A stretch of 39,841 bases of DNA, taken from contig CALWZE010000052.1 of the NCBI GenBank assembly GCA_944385925.1, forward strand, positions 1 through 39,841, in the 5' to 3' direction. Every line of letters begins with the position of its first letter. Positions within the stretch are counted from its first letter, which is position 1. Positions 30,517 to 38,646 of this stretch are shown piece after piece. The position numbers and the translations under genes were made by a program. Source of the stretch: an uncultured Clostridia bacterium. GTDB lineage: Bacteria; Bacillota; Clostridia; Oscillospirales; Ruminococcaceae. The notes under the pieces are model-generated. The model saw nothing but the letters and a program-made list of their open reading frames with translations. It did not search any database and was not told where the DNA came from.

Positions 30517-32142
30517 TTGAAGCAATGGGCCAAGGATCGTGTCGTTTATCAGATCTATCCGCGCAGCTTTCAAGATTCCAATGGCGATGGAATCGGCGAC
30601 CTGCCGGGAATTCTTCAGCGGCTGCCGGAACTGAAGGATTTAGGCGTCGGTATCATCTGGCTGTCACCGGTCTATCCCTCTCCCAACGCGGATAACGGCT
30701 ACGACATCAGCGACTATTGCGCCATTAATCCGGAATACGGCACGATGCAGGATATGGAGGCACTGCTGGAAAAAGCGCGTGAACTTGATATCCGTATCCT
30801 GATGGACCTCGTTATCAACCATACCTCGGACGAACATCCGTGGTTTCAGAAAAGCCGTGCGCGTGAAGCGGGATATGAAGACTATTATATCTGGCGTCCC
30901 GCTCGTCCCGATGGCGGACTGCCGAATAACTGGACCTCCTTTTTTGCGCAGGATTGCTGGGAATATGACCAGGTGCGGGGAGAATATTACCTGCATCTGT
31001 TCGCAAAAAAACAGCCTGATCTGAACTATGCGAATCCGCGGGTTTTGCAGGAGGTAGAGGAGATCATGCGCTTCTGGCTGGACAAAGGAGTTGCGGGCTT
31101 CCGCTGCGACGTGATCAATGTCCTTTACAAAACCAGTCTCGAGGACGGCGAAAAGCGGCCTTTCCTTCGCGGCCTGGAGCATTACCTCACCCAGCCCGGC
31201 AATCATGAGATCCTGCAAAAACTGCATAAAGACGTGCTGAGCCAATATGATTGCTTTACAGTGGGAGAAACGGTTTTCGTCACCCCGAAGCAGGGAAGAG
31301 AGCTGACCGACGAAGCGCGGGGAGAGCTGGATACCGTCTTTTCTTTCGAACATATGGAGGCGGATCAGTACCTGGTCAAGTGGCTGAAACGCAAATTCAG
31401 CGTGCGGCGTTTTGGCGCAGCGCTGGAAAAATGGCAGAACGCGCTGGAGTGGAATACGAACTATCTGGAAAATCACGATCAGCCCCGCAGCGTTTCCCGA
31501 TTCGCAGATGATGGAGCGTATTGGGAACAGAGTGCGAAAATGCTCTGCACGATGCTGCTCTCTTTGCGCGGAACCCCCTTTATTTATCAGGGGGAGGAAA
31601 TCGGAATGACCAATTTCGATTACAGCTCGATCGACCAGCTGGATGATGTGGAGTCGAAAAACGTGGACGCGCTTCTGCGCGAAAAGCACCTGCCGCAATG
31701 GCTTCGATGGAAAATCATTCGCCCGACTTCCAGAGACAACGCGCGCACACCGATGCAATGGGATGCAAGCGCTAATGCAGGGTTTACGACAGGCACTCCC
31801 TGGCTCGCGGTGAACCGGAATTATCGCCGGATCAATGTAGAGGCACAGCGGAATGATCCTTTCTCGGTGCGCAGCTATTACAAAGAGATGATTCGAATCC
31901 GTTCTCTGAGCCAGACGCTTCGATATGGCAGCTTCAAGCTACTGGAAGCCACCGGACGCCTGCTTGTATATGAGCGGAAATACGAGGGGCGTCATGCCCT
32001 GGTGCTGCTCAATTTCAGCGCCCGTAAGGTGCGCGCAGGCTATGCAGGTCAGGTGGTTATCGCCAGTTCCGGCCGGGAGAATTATGACGGCGTGCTGCTG
32101 CCTTATGAAGGCATTATATTGAACGAAGGCGTCAAGATCTAA
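30517..32142 (+). CDS. GH13 alpha-glucosidase (oligo-1,6-glucosidase / dextran glucosidase type)
   Basis: 541 residues, the family length, no signal peptide. It starts at TTG 30517, eight bases after AAGGAG, giving the usual N-terminus KQWAKDRVVYQIYPRSFQDSNGDGIGDLPGI. GH13 catalytic residues: nucleophile Asp ~198 in GFRCDVIN, acid/base Glu ~250 in TVGETVF, and Asp ~320 in LENHDQPR. The Val after the nucleophile (CDVIN) is associated with alpha-1,6 preference in this subfamily, so cytoplasmic hydrolysis of isomaltose-type oligosaccharides is likely; trehalose-6-phosphate hydrolase is a less likely alternative, as no PTS gene is adjacent. Its glucose could feed the ROK kinase encoded at 25961-26920. 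Confidence 0.92.
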   Translation: MKQWAKDRVVYQIYPRSFQDSNGDGIGDLPGILQRLPELKDLGVGIIWLSPVYPSPNADNGYDISDYCAINPEYGTMQDMEALLEKARELDIRILMDLVINHTSDEHPWFQKSRAREAGYEDYYIWRPARPDGGLPNNWTSFFAQDCWEYDQVRGEYYLHLFAKKQPDLNYANPRVLQEVEEIMRFWLDKGVAGFRCDVINVLYKTSLEDGEKRPFLRGLEHYLTQPGNHEILQKLHKDVLSQYDCFTVGETVFVTPKQGRELTDEARGELDTVFSFEHMEADQYLVKWLKRKFSVRRFGAALEKWQNALEWNTNYLENHDQPRSVSRFADDGAYWEQSAKMLCTMLLSLRGTPFIYQGEEIGMTNFDYSSIDQLDDVESKNVDALLREKHLPQWLRWKIIRPTSRDNARTPMQWDASANAGFTTGTPWLAVNRNYRRINVEAQRNDPFSVRSYYKEMIRIRSLSQTLRYGSFKLLEATGRLLVYERKYEGRHALVLLNFSARKVRAGYAGQVVIASSGRENYDGVLLPYEGIILNEGVKI

Positions 32143-32144
32143 AC

Positions 32145-32181
32145 AAAAACAGGAGACCCGCTGGCGGGTCTCCTGTTTTTT
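32145..32181 (+). terminator. Intrinsic terminator of the alpha-glucosidase gene
   Basis: AAAAACAGGAGACCCG pairs with CGGGTCTCCTGTTTTTT over a CTGG loop; very strong. Confidence 0.95.
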
Positions 32182-32551
32182 GAGCGAGGAAACGCTCGGA
32201 TTTGCCGAGAACGATGCTCGTAAAAACTTTCTTTTGCGTCGAAGCGGTCCTTTTGCGGATCGCAGGGTAAATAGGGCAAGTGAAAAAACGCTCAGTGCAT
32301 AATAACATTTGCCGTTAATTAACATGAATAAGACCAAATCAAGCAGCGGCAGAAGATAAGACCGTAACAGCTTGAATCAGATTCTGGTATGACTTGATTC
32401 TTACAAAAAATAATTGCGGATATTGAAACGGCTTTGGTAGCGCAAAATTGAACAGGTTTAACACTCAAATTGAGCCGAAAAAATGTGCTGAGCGAGTTGC
32501 CTGCTTAAAAGAAAAAAGGCAAATGAATCTGTTTTGAGAAAAAGAAGTGCT
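32182..32551. other. Gene-free stretch before the zinc-ribbon membrane protein
   Basis: Contains only small hairpins (GAGCG/CGCTC near 32183-32198, GCGGTCC/GGATCGC near 32246-32265) and AT-rich DNA. No gene was recognised. Confidence 0.5.
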
Positions 32552-32580
32552 TTGTCCTTTGCGGTCGAATTTGCTATAAT
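32552..32580 (+). promoter_or_regulatory. Promoter of the zinc-ribbon membrane protein gene
   Basis: TTGTCC, 17 bp, TATAAT with extended TGc. Confidence 0.7.
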
Positions 32581-32626
32581 ACAGTCATTAAACTGAGATG
32601 CCGGCGAAAGCCGGGAGGATAGCAGA

Positions 32627-34714
32627 ATGAAGCAATGCCCAAATTGTCATAAAGAAGAATTGCCGGACGAGTTGCATTTTTGCCCGGGATGCGGCAGCGA
32701 TCTGGACGCTGCGCAGCCGCCGCAGATGCAGCGTGCCGAACAGGAGCAGCCGCCTGCGAAGCCAAAGGAAAAGAAACCGCATGACGGACAAAAAAGAGCC
32801 GGTAAGCGGAAAAGACGCGCTTTGCTGCGGCTGGCAACGCTTTGTGCAGGCGCAGTACTGGCGGTAACGGTGGTTGTCCTGGTGCTGGTGCAGATTGCGG
32901 GCAAACCGCGCAGCGCCCCGCTGCTGTATCTGCGAGACGGCATGGTGCGCACGGCGCAGCAGGAGGAAGAACTCCGGCTTTGCCCGGCTGCCTTGCAAAC
33001 GCCGCTGCCTGACGCGGTATTTGCCGCAAACAGACCGGAGCGGTTTATTTTTGTCTCGCAAAGCAATGAGGACGGGACGCTGTCCGAGCTCAGATATATG
33101 GACTTGAAAAGCGGGCAGCAGGGTGCAACCCAGCTGGAGACTGAGGCGGTAAAAGAGTATGGAATCTCTGCGGACGGCAAAACCGTTTGGTATTTGACCC
33201 AGGCGGATGAGCTTTATCTGCACGATCTTTCTCAGAAAAAGCAGATTGCCAAAGGGGTCAGCCAGTATCTTTTCAGCGAGGACCTCAGCCGCTGTGCATA
33301 TATGACTCAATCCGGAGAACTGTATTGCGCGCAGACAGATAATCCTTCCAAGCAGGTAAAACTGACCAGCGCCGCAATATCGCTGGATGCCGTTTGCAAA
33401 AACTGGCTGGCCTATACGCGCAAGTCAGATAACGGCACGGAATTGGTCATTTACAGCATGAAAAATGCGAGCGAGACGGTTCACAAGAACGCACGGGTCG
33501 CCGCGTCGCTGTCCGATCAGCAGGGATTCTATTTTATCCAGTCAAATGAAAAAGGCGCTCCCTGGTTTGAGGACCCGAACGCGCAGACGGATGCGGAATG
33601 GGTCGTACAGCAGGGGGAAAAAAGCGAGTATGGCTATCCTGCGGGCGAATGGTACTACTGGTACAGCTTTTATGAAGCGCAGGGAAGACAGGAGGTTTCG
33701 GGCGATCTGAGCTCCATGACGCGCGAAGCGTATTTGCAATATTCTGCACGCATGGCGGTGCGGTCCAAGGCGGAAGAACTTGGCGCCGGCAGCGGTACGC
33801 TGTACTTCTTTAACGGGAAAAAAGCGGTTGAGGTGCAGCAGGATGTGGTTGAGCTGCTTTTGCCGGATGGAGAAATTGATGCAAAAACCCCGCTTGTCTG
33901 CGTAACGCTTTCCGAACAGGCCGAGGCCGTCGATCTGGACAGTTTTGCGGAGAAAATTCTCGGCAGCGTCAAAGCAATCGAATATGATGCAGCGGAAAGC
34001 GGACGCCGGGTCGAACTTACCTTTATGGGTGAGGGCCCGCAGGCGCAGGAACAGGCGCTGGAAAAAGAGATCCGCTCGCTGATGAACACCCAGACCGAGC
34101 TTGCGCTGATTAAAAAGACGCAGGTGACCATGACCGGCATCGGATGCAGTGAATTGGAGCAGGATGCCGGCAGCCCGTTCCTCGAGCTTTTTGCCTGCCC
34201 GAAGGGGGAGAAAATCGTTTTCCTTGCCGGAAACGATGCAAACACGAAGCTTTATGCGAAACAGCTCCAGCCAGGTGCGGCAGCGCAGCAGCTGTCAGAA
34301 AATGCAGGCGAAATCCGCACCCTGGCCTGGGGAACCCTGAGCTGCGTGCAGGAAGATGAGCAAACCTGTACATTGTACGCGGATGCGGAGAAGGTGGACA
34401 GCGGGATAGAGAAATCCTCAATCGTTCTGTCTGCTGAACAGGATTGCATCTACTATCTGAAAGGATTTAACGGACTGGGCGGCGATCTTTACCGGTGGCA
34501 AAACGGCAAATCGGTTCTGCTGTGTGAAAACGTCCACACTTTTACTGTTCAGGCTGACGGAGAGGTTTTTGCGCTGCGAAACTATAACGCAAGAACGGAA
34601 CAGGGCGAACTCGTTTCCATACAGGGAAGAAAAGAACCGAAAAATGTTGCAGACGGAGTCGTTCAGCTGCTCAGCGGCACCGATCCGCAGCGGTATATTC
34701 AATTCGCAGATTAA
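32627..34714 (+). CDS. Zinc-ribbon, single-pass membrane protein with large extracytoplasmic domain
   Basis: 695 residues. The cytoplasmic N-terminus is a four-cysteine zinc ribbon (Cys4, Cys7, Cys19, Cys22), followed by a charged linker rich in Lys, Gln and Pro, one membrane segment (~67-90) and ~600 residues outside. The outer part has repeating strands such as LLYLRDGMVRTAQQ, ELRYMDLKSGQQ, GKTVWYLTQADELYLHDL and DCIYYLKGFNGLGGDLYRWQNGK, which suggest a beta-propeller; around residues 400-510 is a different alpha/beta part. This plan (zinc ribbon, helix, propeller) recurs in clostridia with unknown role, perhaps envelope sensing or scaffolding. Excellent GGGAGG ribosome site, own promoter and terminator. 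Confidence 0.8.
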   Translation: MKQCPNCHKEELPDELHFCPGCGSDLDAAQPPQMQRAEQEQPPAKPKEKKPHDGQKRAGKRKRRALLRLATLCAGAVLAVTVVVLVLVQIAGKPRSAPLLYLRDGMVRTAQQEEELRLCPAALQTPLPDAVFAANRPERFIFVSQSNEDGTLSELRYMDLKSGQQGATQLETEAVKEYGISADGKTVWYLTQADELYLHDLSQKKQIAKGVSQYLFSEDLSRCAYMTQSGELYCAQTDNPSKQVKLTSAAISLDAVCKNWLAYTRKSDNGTELVIYSMKNASETVHKNARVAASLSDQQGFYFIQSNEKGAPWFEDPNAQTDAEWVVQQGEKSEYGYPAGEWYYWYSFYEAQGRQEVSGDLSSMTREAYLQYSARMAVRSKAEELGAGSGTLYFFNGKKAVEVQQDVVELLLPDGEIDAKTPLVCVTLSEQAEAVDLDSFAEKILGSVKAIEYDAAESGRRVELTFMGEGPQAQEQALEKEIRSLMNTQTELALIKKTQVTMTGIGCSELEQDAGSPFLELFACPKGEKIVFLAGNDANTKLYAKQLQPGAAAQQLSENAGEIRTLAWGTLSCVQEDEQTCTLYADAEKVDSGIEKSSIVLSAEQDCIYYLKGFNGLGGDLYRWQNGKSVLLCENVHTFTVQADGEVFALRNYNARTEQGELVSIQGRKEPKNVADGVVQLLSGTDPQRYIQFAD

Positions 34715-34734
34715 GAGAGCGGCGCTTCTTTACA

Positions 34735-34779
34735 AAAAGCCGTGCGGTATTCACAAAGAATACCGCACGGCTTTTATCT
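34735..34779. terminator. Bidirectional intrinsic terminator between convergent genes
   Basis: AAAAGCCGTGCGGTATTC-ACAAA-GAATACCGCACGGCTTTT, an 18-bp perfect stem with T runs on both strands; serves the zinc-ribbon gene and the M56 peptidase gene. Confidence 0.93.
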
Positions 34780-34866
34780 TTTGTATGCTTTGGCGAAATA
34801 AGTTCCCCCGCAGAGCTGGGGAAAGTAAAAGCTTTTGCTTCAAGAAACGAGCGAAACGAGAAAAGA

Positions 34867-36642
34867 TTAGCAGACCTGAAAACCGATGAGCATTCCGCTT
34901 CCCTCGGACCATTGGACATATATGAAGAAATTCTGCACTTCTGCGTCGGAGGCAGGATAAAGGCTGTAGTCACAAAGGGAGAAACCATTTCCAAGCTGCA
35001 AATCAAATGGGATCGCAAGCGCATCGGTGCCGGTAATTCCCTGATAATATGCCCCTGCACCGTCCTGCGCAAGCAGATTTTCGCTCAAAGAAGAGTCGGC
35101 ATAAACTTCGACCAGGCTGGGCTCGCCGAAAATGCTCAAATTAATGCCGTCATGCCAGACCGTGCTGACAGGGCCGCCCAGCTTTGTCGCCTTCAGCTCT
35201 TTTTCCATTCCGGCAGCGATTTCCCGCAGCTCCTCGATCGAAGCGTTTTGCGGGATTTTCACGGTGCAGGAAAGCGGAGAGATCATCTCGTCCACGTCGC
35301 TGCCAAACTGGTACAAAGAGAAGGGCTGGAGATAATCAAATGGGTCTACACTGCTTTGATCGCCGGTTTCAGGATCGGAAGCCTTTAGGGCGAATTCCAG
35401 CACAGAAGGGTCGTCCGAACCTTCTTCCCCAACAACAAATCCGAGAAGATCACCGGCCGACGCCTTGCTGGCGTCCTGCAGAGCAGGCTGCGCGACGGGT
35501 CCGTAAAAGGCGCACATGCCGTCGCTGCCAACCAGAGCAAGCCGGCAGGTGCTGTCGGGATCATTTGGCTGCGGGTCGATAATTTGGATTTCCCCATCAA
35601 ATGCGGCGACAATCTCCGAACCCGGCCAGACTGCAAGCTGCACCGCGCCGTTTTCGCCCGGCAGGGCGTCATAATAGGCGCAGGGCGCGACCATGTAGTC
35701 CGGTGTTTGGGCAGCTGCCGTGAAGGTGCAGGCAATCAGCAGGACCGCACACAGAAGCAGAAAAAATACGGCGCCGGCAAAATTTTTGCCGCGATCTGCA
35801 AGACGGCGAACACGCGCGCTGAGCGTCGATGATAAGGAAAAACAACTTGCGAGTGCGGCGGGCCGGGGTTGTGCGAGCGCAAGCAGCGCGCGCCCATAAG
35901 CGAAGCGGTTTTGCTCGCCCAACTTGCGCACGACCGCTTCGTCGCAGGCCAGCTCACTGTCCAGTCTGGAAAATCGGGCGGCCGCCCACACCAGAGGATT
36001 GAACCAGTAAAGGACCAGACAGAGCGCGCGAACGAATGCCCAGAGCGGGTCCAGCTGGGCGATATGCTGCTTTTCATGCGCAAGCGCGAATTCCGCCGTC
36101 TTCGGATCGCGCAGCACATCACCGTTCAGGTATATTGCAGGCCGGATCAGGCCAAATACGCAAGGTGCGGACAGCGAGCCGCACAGATAGACGGCGGTGG
36201 GTCCGCTGCGTCCGATCTCATGCCGCGTGCGGCGAAGAGCGCGATAAAAGCGCAGATTGGACAGGAGGAACCAAAGCCCGACCGAGAGACTGCCGGCGGC
36301 CCATAACAGGGTGAGCGGATTGAGAGAAACGTCCCCATCCGTGTGCTGGGATTGGGGCGCGCGATCATTCACTATCTCCCCGGATTGGGCCGAATAAGCG
36401 GTTGGCAGCTGCGGCTCGAGCCGGAACGCAACCGACGCATAGGGCGCGGGCTGCGCATCGGTCTCACCCAGATTGAGAATACTCATGTGGCTTGGGGCGA
36501 GGGATACCGGGAGCAGCAGGCGAACGGCGACCAACAGCCAAAGCGCGTATTGCAGACGCGCGCAGACACGTCCGGAAAAGAGCCGCCGCAACAGGAAGAC
36601 AGCCGCAATCAGAACCGACGAAGTCAGGAGCAGGTCTTTCAT
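34867..36642 (-). CDS. M56 (BlaR1/MecR1-like) metallopeptidase with degenerate LytM/M23-like outer domain
   Basis: 591 residues. Residues 1-310 are the M56 module: four membrane helices with the zinc motif HEKQH (189-193) and a downstream Glu/Asp-rich SELACDEAV (229-237). After the last helix (~290-308) the outer part does not resemble the penicillin-binding sensor of BlaR1. Instead 336-440 reads like a LytM/M23 fold (GSEIVAAFDGEIQIID, GSDGMCAFYGPV, ASAGDLLGFVV, LEFALKASDP, VDPFDYL), but the catalytic His residues are replaced, so it is probably a binding domain for peptidoglycan or a wall ligand. A further ~150-residue C-terminal part is unassigned. M56 proteins respond to an outside signal by cleaving a BlaI repressor; the partner is the coupled gene upstream (ATGA overlap). 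Confidence 0.85.
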   Translation of the reverse strand: MKDLLLTSSVLIAAVFLLRRLFSGRVCARLQYALWLLVAVRLLLPVSLAPSHMSILNLGETDAQPAPYASVAFRLEPQLPTAYSAQSGEIVNDRAPQSQHTDGDVSLNPLTLLWAAGSLSVGLWFLLSNLRFYRALRRTRHEIGRSGPTAVYLCGSLSAPCVFGLIRPAIYLNGDVLRDPKTAEFALAHEKQHIAQLDPLWAFVRALCLVLYWFNPLVWAAARFSRLDSELACDEAVVRKLGEQNRFAYGRALLALAQPRPAALASCFSLSSTLSARVRRLADRGKNFAGAVFFLLLCAVLLIACTFTAAAQTPDYMVAPCAYYDALPGENGAVQLAVWPGSEIVAAFDGEIQIIDPQPNDPDSTCRLALVGSDGMCAFYGPVAQPALQDASKASAGDLLGFVVGEEGSDDPSVLEFALKASDPETGDQSSVDPFDYLQPFSLYQFGSDVDEMISPLSCTVKIPQNASIEELREIAAGMEKELKATKLGGPVSTVWHDGINLSIFGEPSLVEVYADSSLSENLLAQDGAGAYYQGITGTDALAIPFDLQLGNGFSLCDYSLYPASDAEVQNFFIYVQWSEGSGMLIGFQVC

Positions 36643-37028
36643 GGCTTTTCCTCCCGCGCTGCCTGCGCTTTGTCCAAAAGCTCATGCAGCTGGCGCAGTT
36701 CCTCGGCCGACAGGCGCTCGCTGTCCACGAGCGCGTTGAGCAGAAGTCCGGGCTTGCCGCCGTAAACTTTGTCAATAAAGTTGTCGGTTTCGCTGTCTGC
36801 GAGTGCCTGCCGGCTGACAGCGGGATAATATTGCCGCGCCCGTCCACCCTCCTCGTAATAGACGGCGCCTTTTTGAACCATTCGGCCCAACAGGGTGACG
36901 ACGGTGCTTTTTGACCATCCGCAGCTTTCTTTAAGCGCGGCGCAAAGGCTGGTAAGCGTGCGCGGCGGATTGGGCCAAAGCTCGGTCATCAATTTCCATT
37001 CAGCGTCTGAAAGACGGATTTCATTCAT
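36639..37028 (-). CDS. BlaI/MecI-family repressor
   Basis: 129 residues, standard length. The winged helix is clear: LSDAEWKLMTELWPNPPRTLTSLCAALKESCGWSKSTVVTLLGRMVQKGAV, then YEEGGRARQYYPAVSR and a C-terminal dimerisation helix region. It is expected to repress its own operon until cut by the M56 peptidase. ATG 37028 follows GGAGG by eight bases; the longer reading from 37100 is rejected because it would contain that ribosome site. Confidence 0.93.
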   Translation of the reverse strand: MNEIRLSDAEWKLMTELWPNPPRTLTSLCAALKESCGWSKSTVVTLLGRMVQKGAVYYEEGGRARQYYPAVSRQALADSETDNFIDKVYGGKPGLLLNALVDSERLSAEELRQLHELLDKAQAAREEKP

Positions 37029-37499
37029 GAATAACACCTCCAATTGAGGGAAAACAGCGGGGAAAAAGTCCTTTAGGCCGGTAGTTGCGTCGCGGCGCAA
37101 TGTGCAGAATCGTTATCTGCCGCGTTTTCAGCCTCTATACAGAAACAGGGATACAGATCAAAAAATCAGTTGTCCGGATCGAAAAAATCAGCGCTATGTT
37201 AAGAAAGGCATTGTACAAACAAGCGCTTCGCTGCGGCGCGTCTATTGCAAAACAGGTTTACCGGCAATTTTTCAAAAACGCCCCTTTGTCGGACAATTCA
37301 GAAGAATGTCCAAAGAATGTCCAAACGGCAAAAAGGCATCGGCGGCCGGTCTGCCTGCGGCGCAAAACAAAAGGTCATGCCGAATAAATCCAGACATTTC
37401 ACATCAAAACAAGCTGTTTGCTTTGCAGAATATCGAAGAAAACAGCAAAAGGAAATCTGCCGTTTGGGGCAAAACCGGCTGCGTGAACCCCGCAGGCAT
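37029..37499. other. Gene-free stretch between DUF3048 and BlaI genes
   Basis: Holds the probable BlaI promoter (37134-37161). A weak hairpin (GCTGCG/CGCAG, near 37479-37496) lies directly after the DUF3048 stop; its T tail is poor. Open frames on the plus strand here show no recognisable content. Confidence 0.5.
37134..37161 (-). promoter_or_regulatory. Candidate promoter and operator of the BlaI/M56 operon
   Basis: Minus strand: TTGATC (37161-37156), 16 bp, TATAGA (37139-37134) preceded by TG. The heptamer ATACAGA occurs twice, 13 bp apart, across the spacer and -10 (plus-strand 37138-37144 and 37151-37157), so TACA half-sites of the type used by BlaI are present, though as direct rather than inverted repeats. 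Confidence 0.4.
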
Positions 37500-38609
37500 T
37501 CAGCTGATGACAAGCGTATCTCTCTGGATTTGGTCGATCAAACTGATACAGCTTGTACCGGCATTGATCGAAAGCGGGTTGCCTTCCTGGTCGAAAAGCA
37601 GAAATGCGCCGGTCGGCCCGTCCTTGGACCAGCGGATCAGCTGATATCCCCCGCGGGACAGCCATAATCCCTCGCCGCCCTTTTCAAACTGCATGCAGGG
37701 AATAAAGCCTTCTTCTTCCAGAATTTCCTGTTCGCCAAAGAGAAGCAGAACATTGTCGAAGCCGATCTGCTCGCCGGTGTTCGAGTCGATCTGGGGCTGA
37801 TCGTATTCGCTGCGCATCCATAGTCCGGATTCCGTGTCGTAGTCGTACCGCAGCTGTGCGTAATAGGAAAAATCCACCTTGACCGAGCCGGCATGACCGT
37901 CGGCAGGCGTGACGGCGCCGTCCGGCGGAAGAAAACTGAAAAACGGTTCAAGGGGCTCACCCTTGTGTTCCGGCTTGATAAAGGAAACATCCCGAAGCAT
38001 GTTGTAGATCAGTCTGCCGGAGGTAAACCAGCTGTCTGCCCATTCGTAACCGCTTTGATAACGCTGCTCATCCTGATATATGATCTGCGGGGTATTGTTG
38101 CCGTCAAAGATGCGAAAAGCAGCCTGTCCGTAAACAAAGTCATCGACCTTTATATTGGTGCCGACGCAGACCACGATCGGGTCCATCTGAAAGACCGGGA
38201 TAACCCCGCTCATGCGCAGCGAACGGATAGTGCCTACCCGCGGAAGATCCCGAATGTCGGAATACATCGCCATCAGGCGGGGGATTCCGCCGCCGGCGTC
38301 ATATTCGACAATGAGATCCGCCTGGGACAACCCGGCACAGGGCCAGCCACCCAGAAAATTGTTGACGTCGAAGGCGAAAGGTCGCATTCCGACCCGGTCG
38401 CGGGCAAGATCGTATTCACCGGTCAGCAGGTTGTAGGCATCCTGCGGCGCGTTGATTTTCACGGTTCCTTGCTCGTCAATCATCGAATTGTGCATGAGCT
38501 CGGGCGGCTCGGATGATTCATCCGCATTATGCGGCGCGCATCCGACGCCTGATAGAAGCAGCAGAGCAACTGCCGCCGCAAAATAAATATTCAGTTTTTT
38601 CTTTTTCAT
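37500..38609 (-). CDS. DUF3048 (YerB-like) lipoprotein, copy 1
   Basis: 369 residues. The signal sequence ends in SGVGC, a weak lipobox, so the protein is probably lipid-anchored outside the cell. DUF3048 core: LLTGEYDLARDRVGMRPFAFDVNN, GLSQADLIVEYDAGGGIPRLMAMYSD, PRVGTIRSLR, and a C-terminal part with YQLIRWSKDG and PLSINAGTSCISLI. Family function is unknown; members occur in spore-formers and relatives as surface proteins. It is a tandem paralogue of the next gene upstream (38647-39735), 37 bp away, and likely shares its promoter. Its ribosome site is unusually placed (see the hairpin at 38621-38640). Confidence 0.88.
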   Translation of the reverse strand: MKKKKLNIYFAAAVALLLLSGVGCAPHNADESSEPPELMHNSMIDEQGTVKINAPQDAYNLLTGEYDLARDRVGMRPFAFDVNNFLGGWPCAGLSQADLIVEYDAGGGIPRLMAMYSDIRDLPRVGTIRSLRMSGVIPVFQMDPIVVCVGTNIKVDDFVYGQAAFRIFDGNNTPQIIYQDEQRYQSGYEWADSWFTSGRLIYNMLRDVSFIKPEHKGEPLEPFFSFLPPDGAVTPADGHAGSVKVDFSYYAQLRYDYDTESGLWMRSEYDQPQIDSNTGEQIGFDNVLLLFGEQEILEEEGFIPCMQFEKGGEGLWLSRGGYQLIRWSKDGPTGAFLLFDQEGNPLSINAGTSCISLIDQIQRDTLVIS

Positions 38610-38620
38610 GGCATAGCTTC

Positions 38621-38640
38621 GCCGCTTTCGCGGCCCTCCC
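38621..38640 (-). promoter_or_regulatory. Shine-Dalgarno separated from the start by a GNRA hairpin
   Basis: GGGAGG (38640-38635) lies 25 bases before the ATG of DUF3048 copy 1. Between them GCCGC-GAAA-GCGGC (38634-38621) forms a perfect tetraloop hairpin; if folded, the effective spacing falls to about 11 bases. Confidence 0.5.
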
Positions 38641-38646
38641 GAAGCC

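Noticed and set aside
37102-37644. 180-codon plus-strand frame between BlaI and DUF3048
   Set aside because: Overlaps the DUF3048 3' end antisense, no ribosome site, no motifs, and covers the BlaI promoter.
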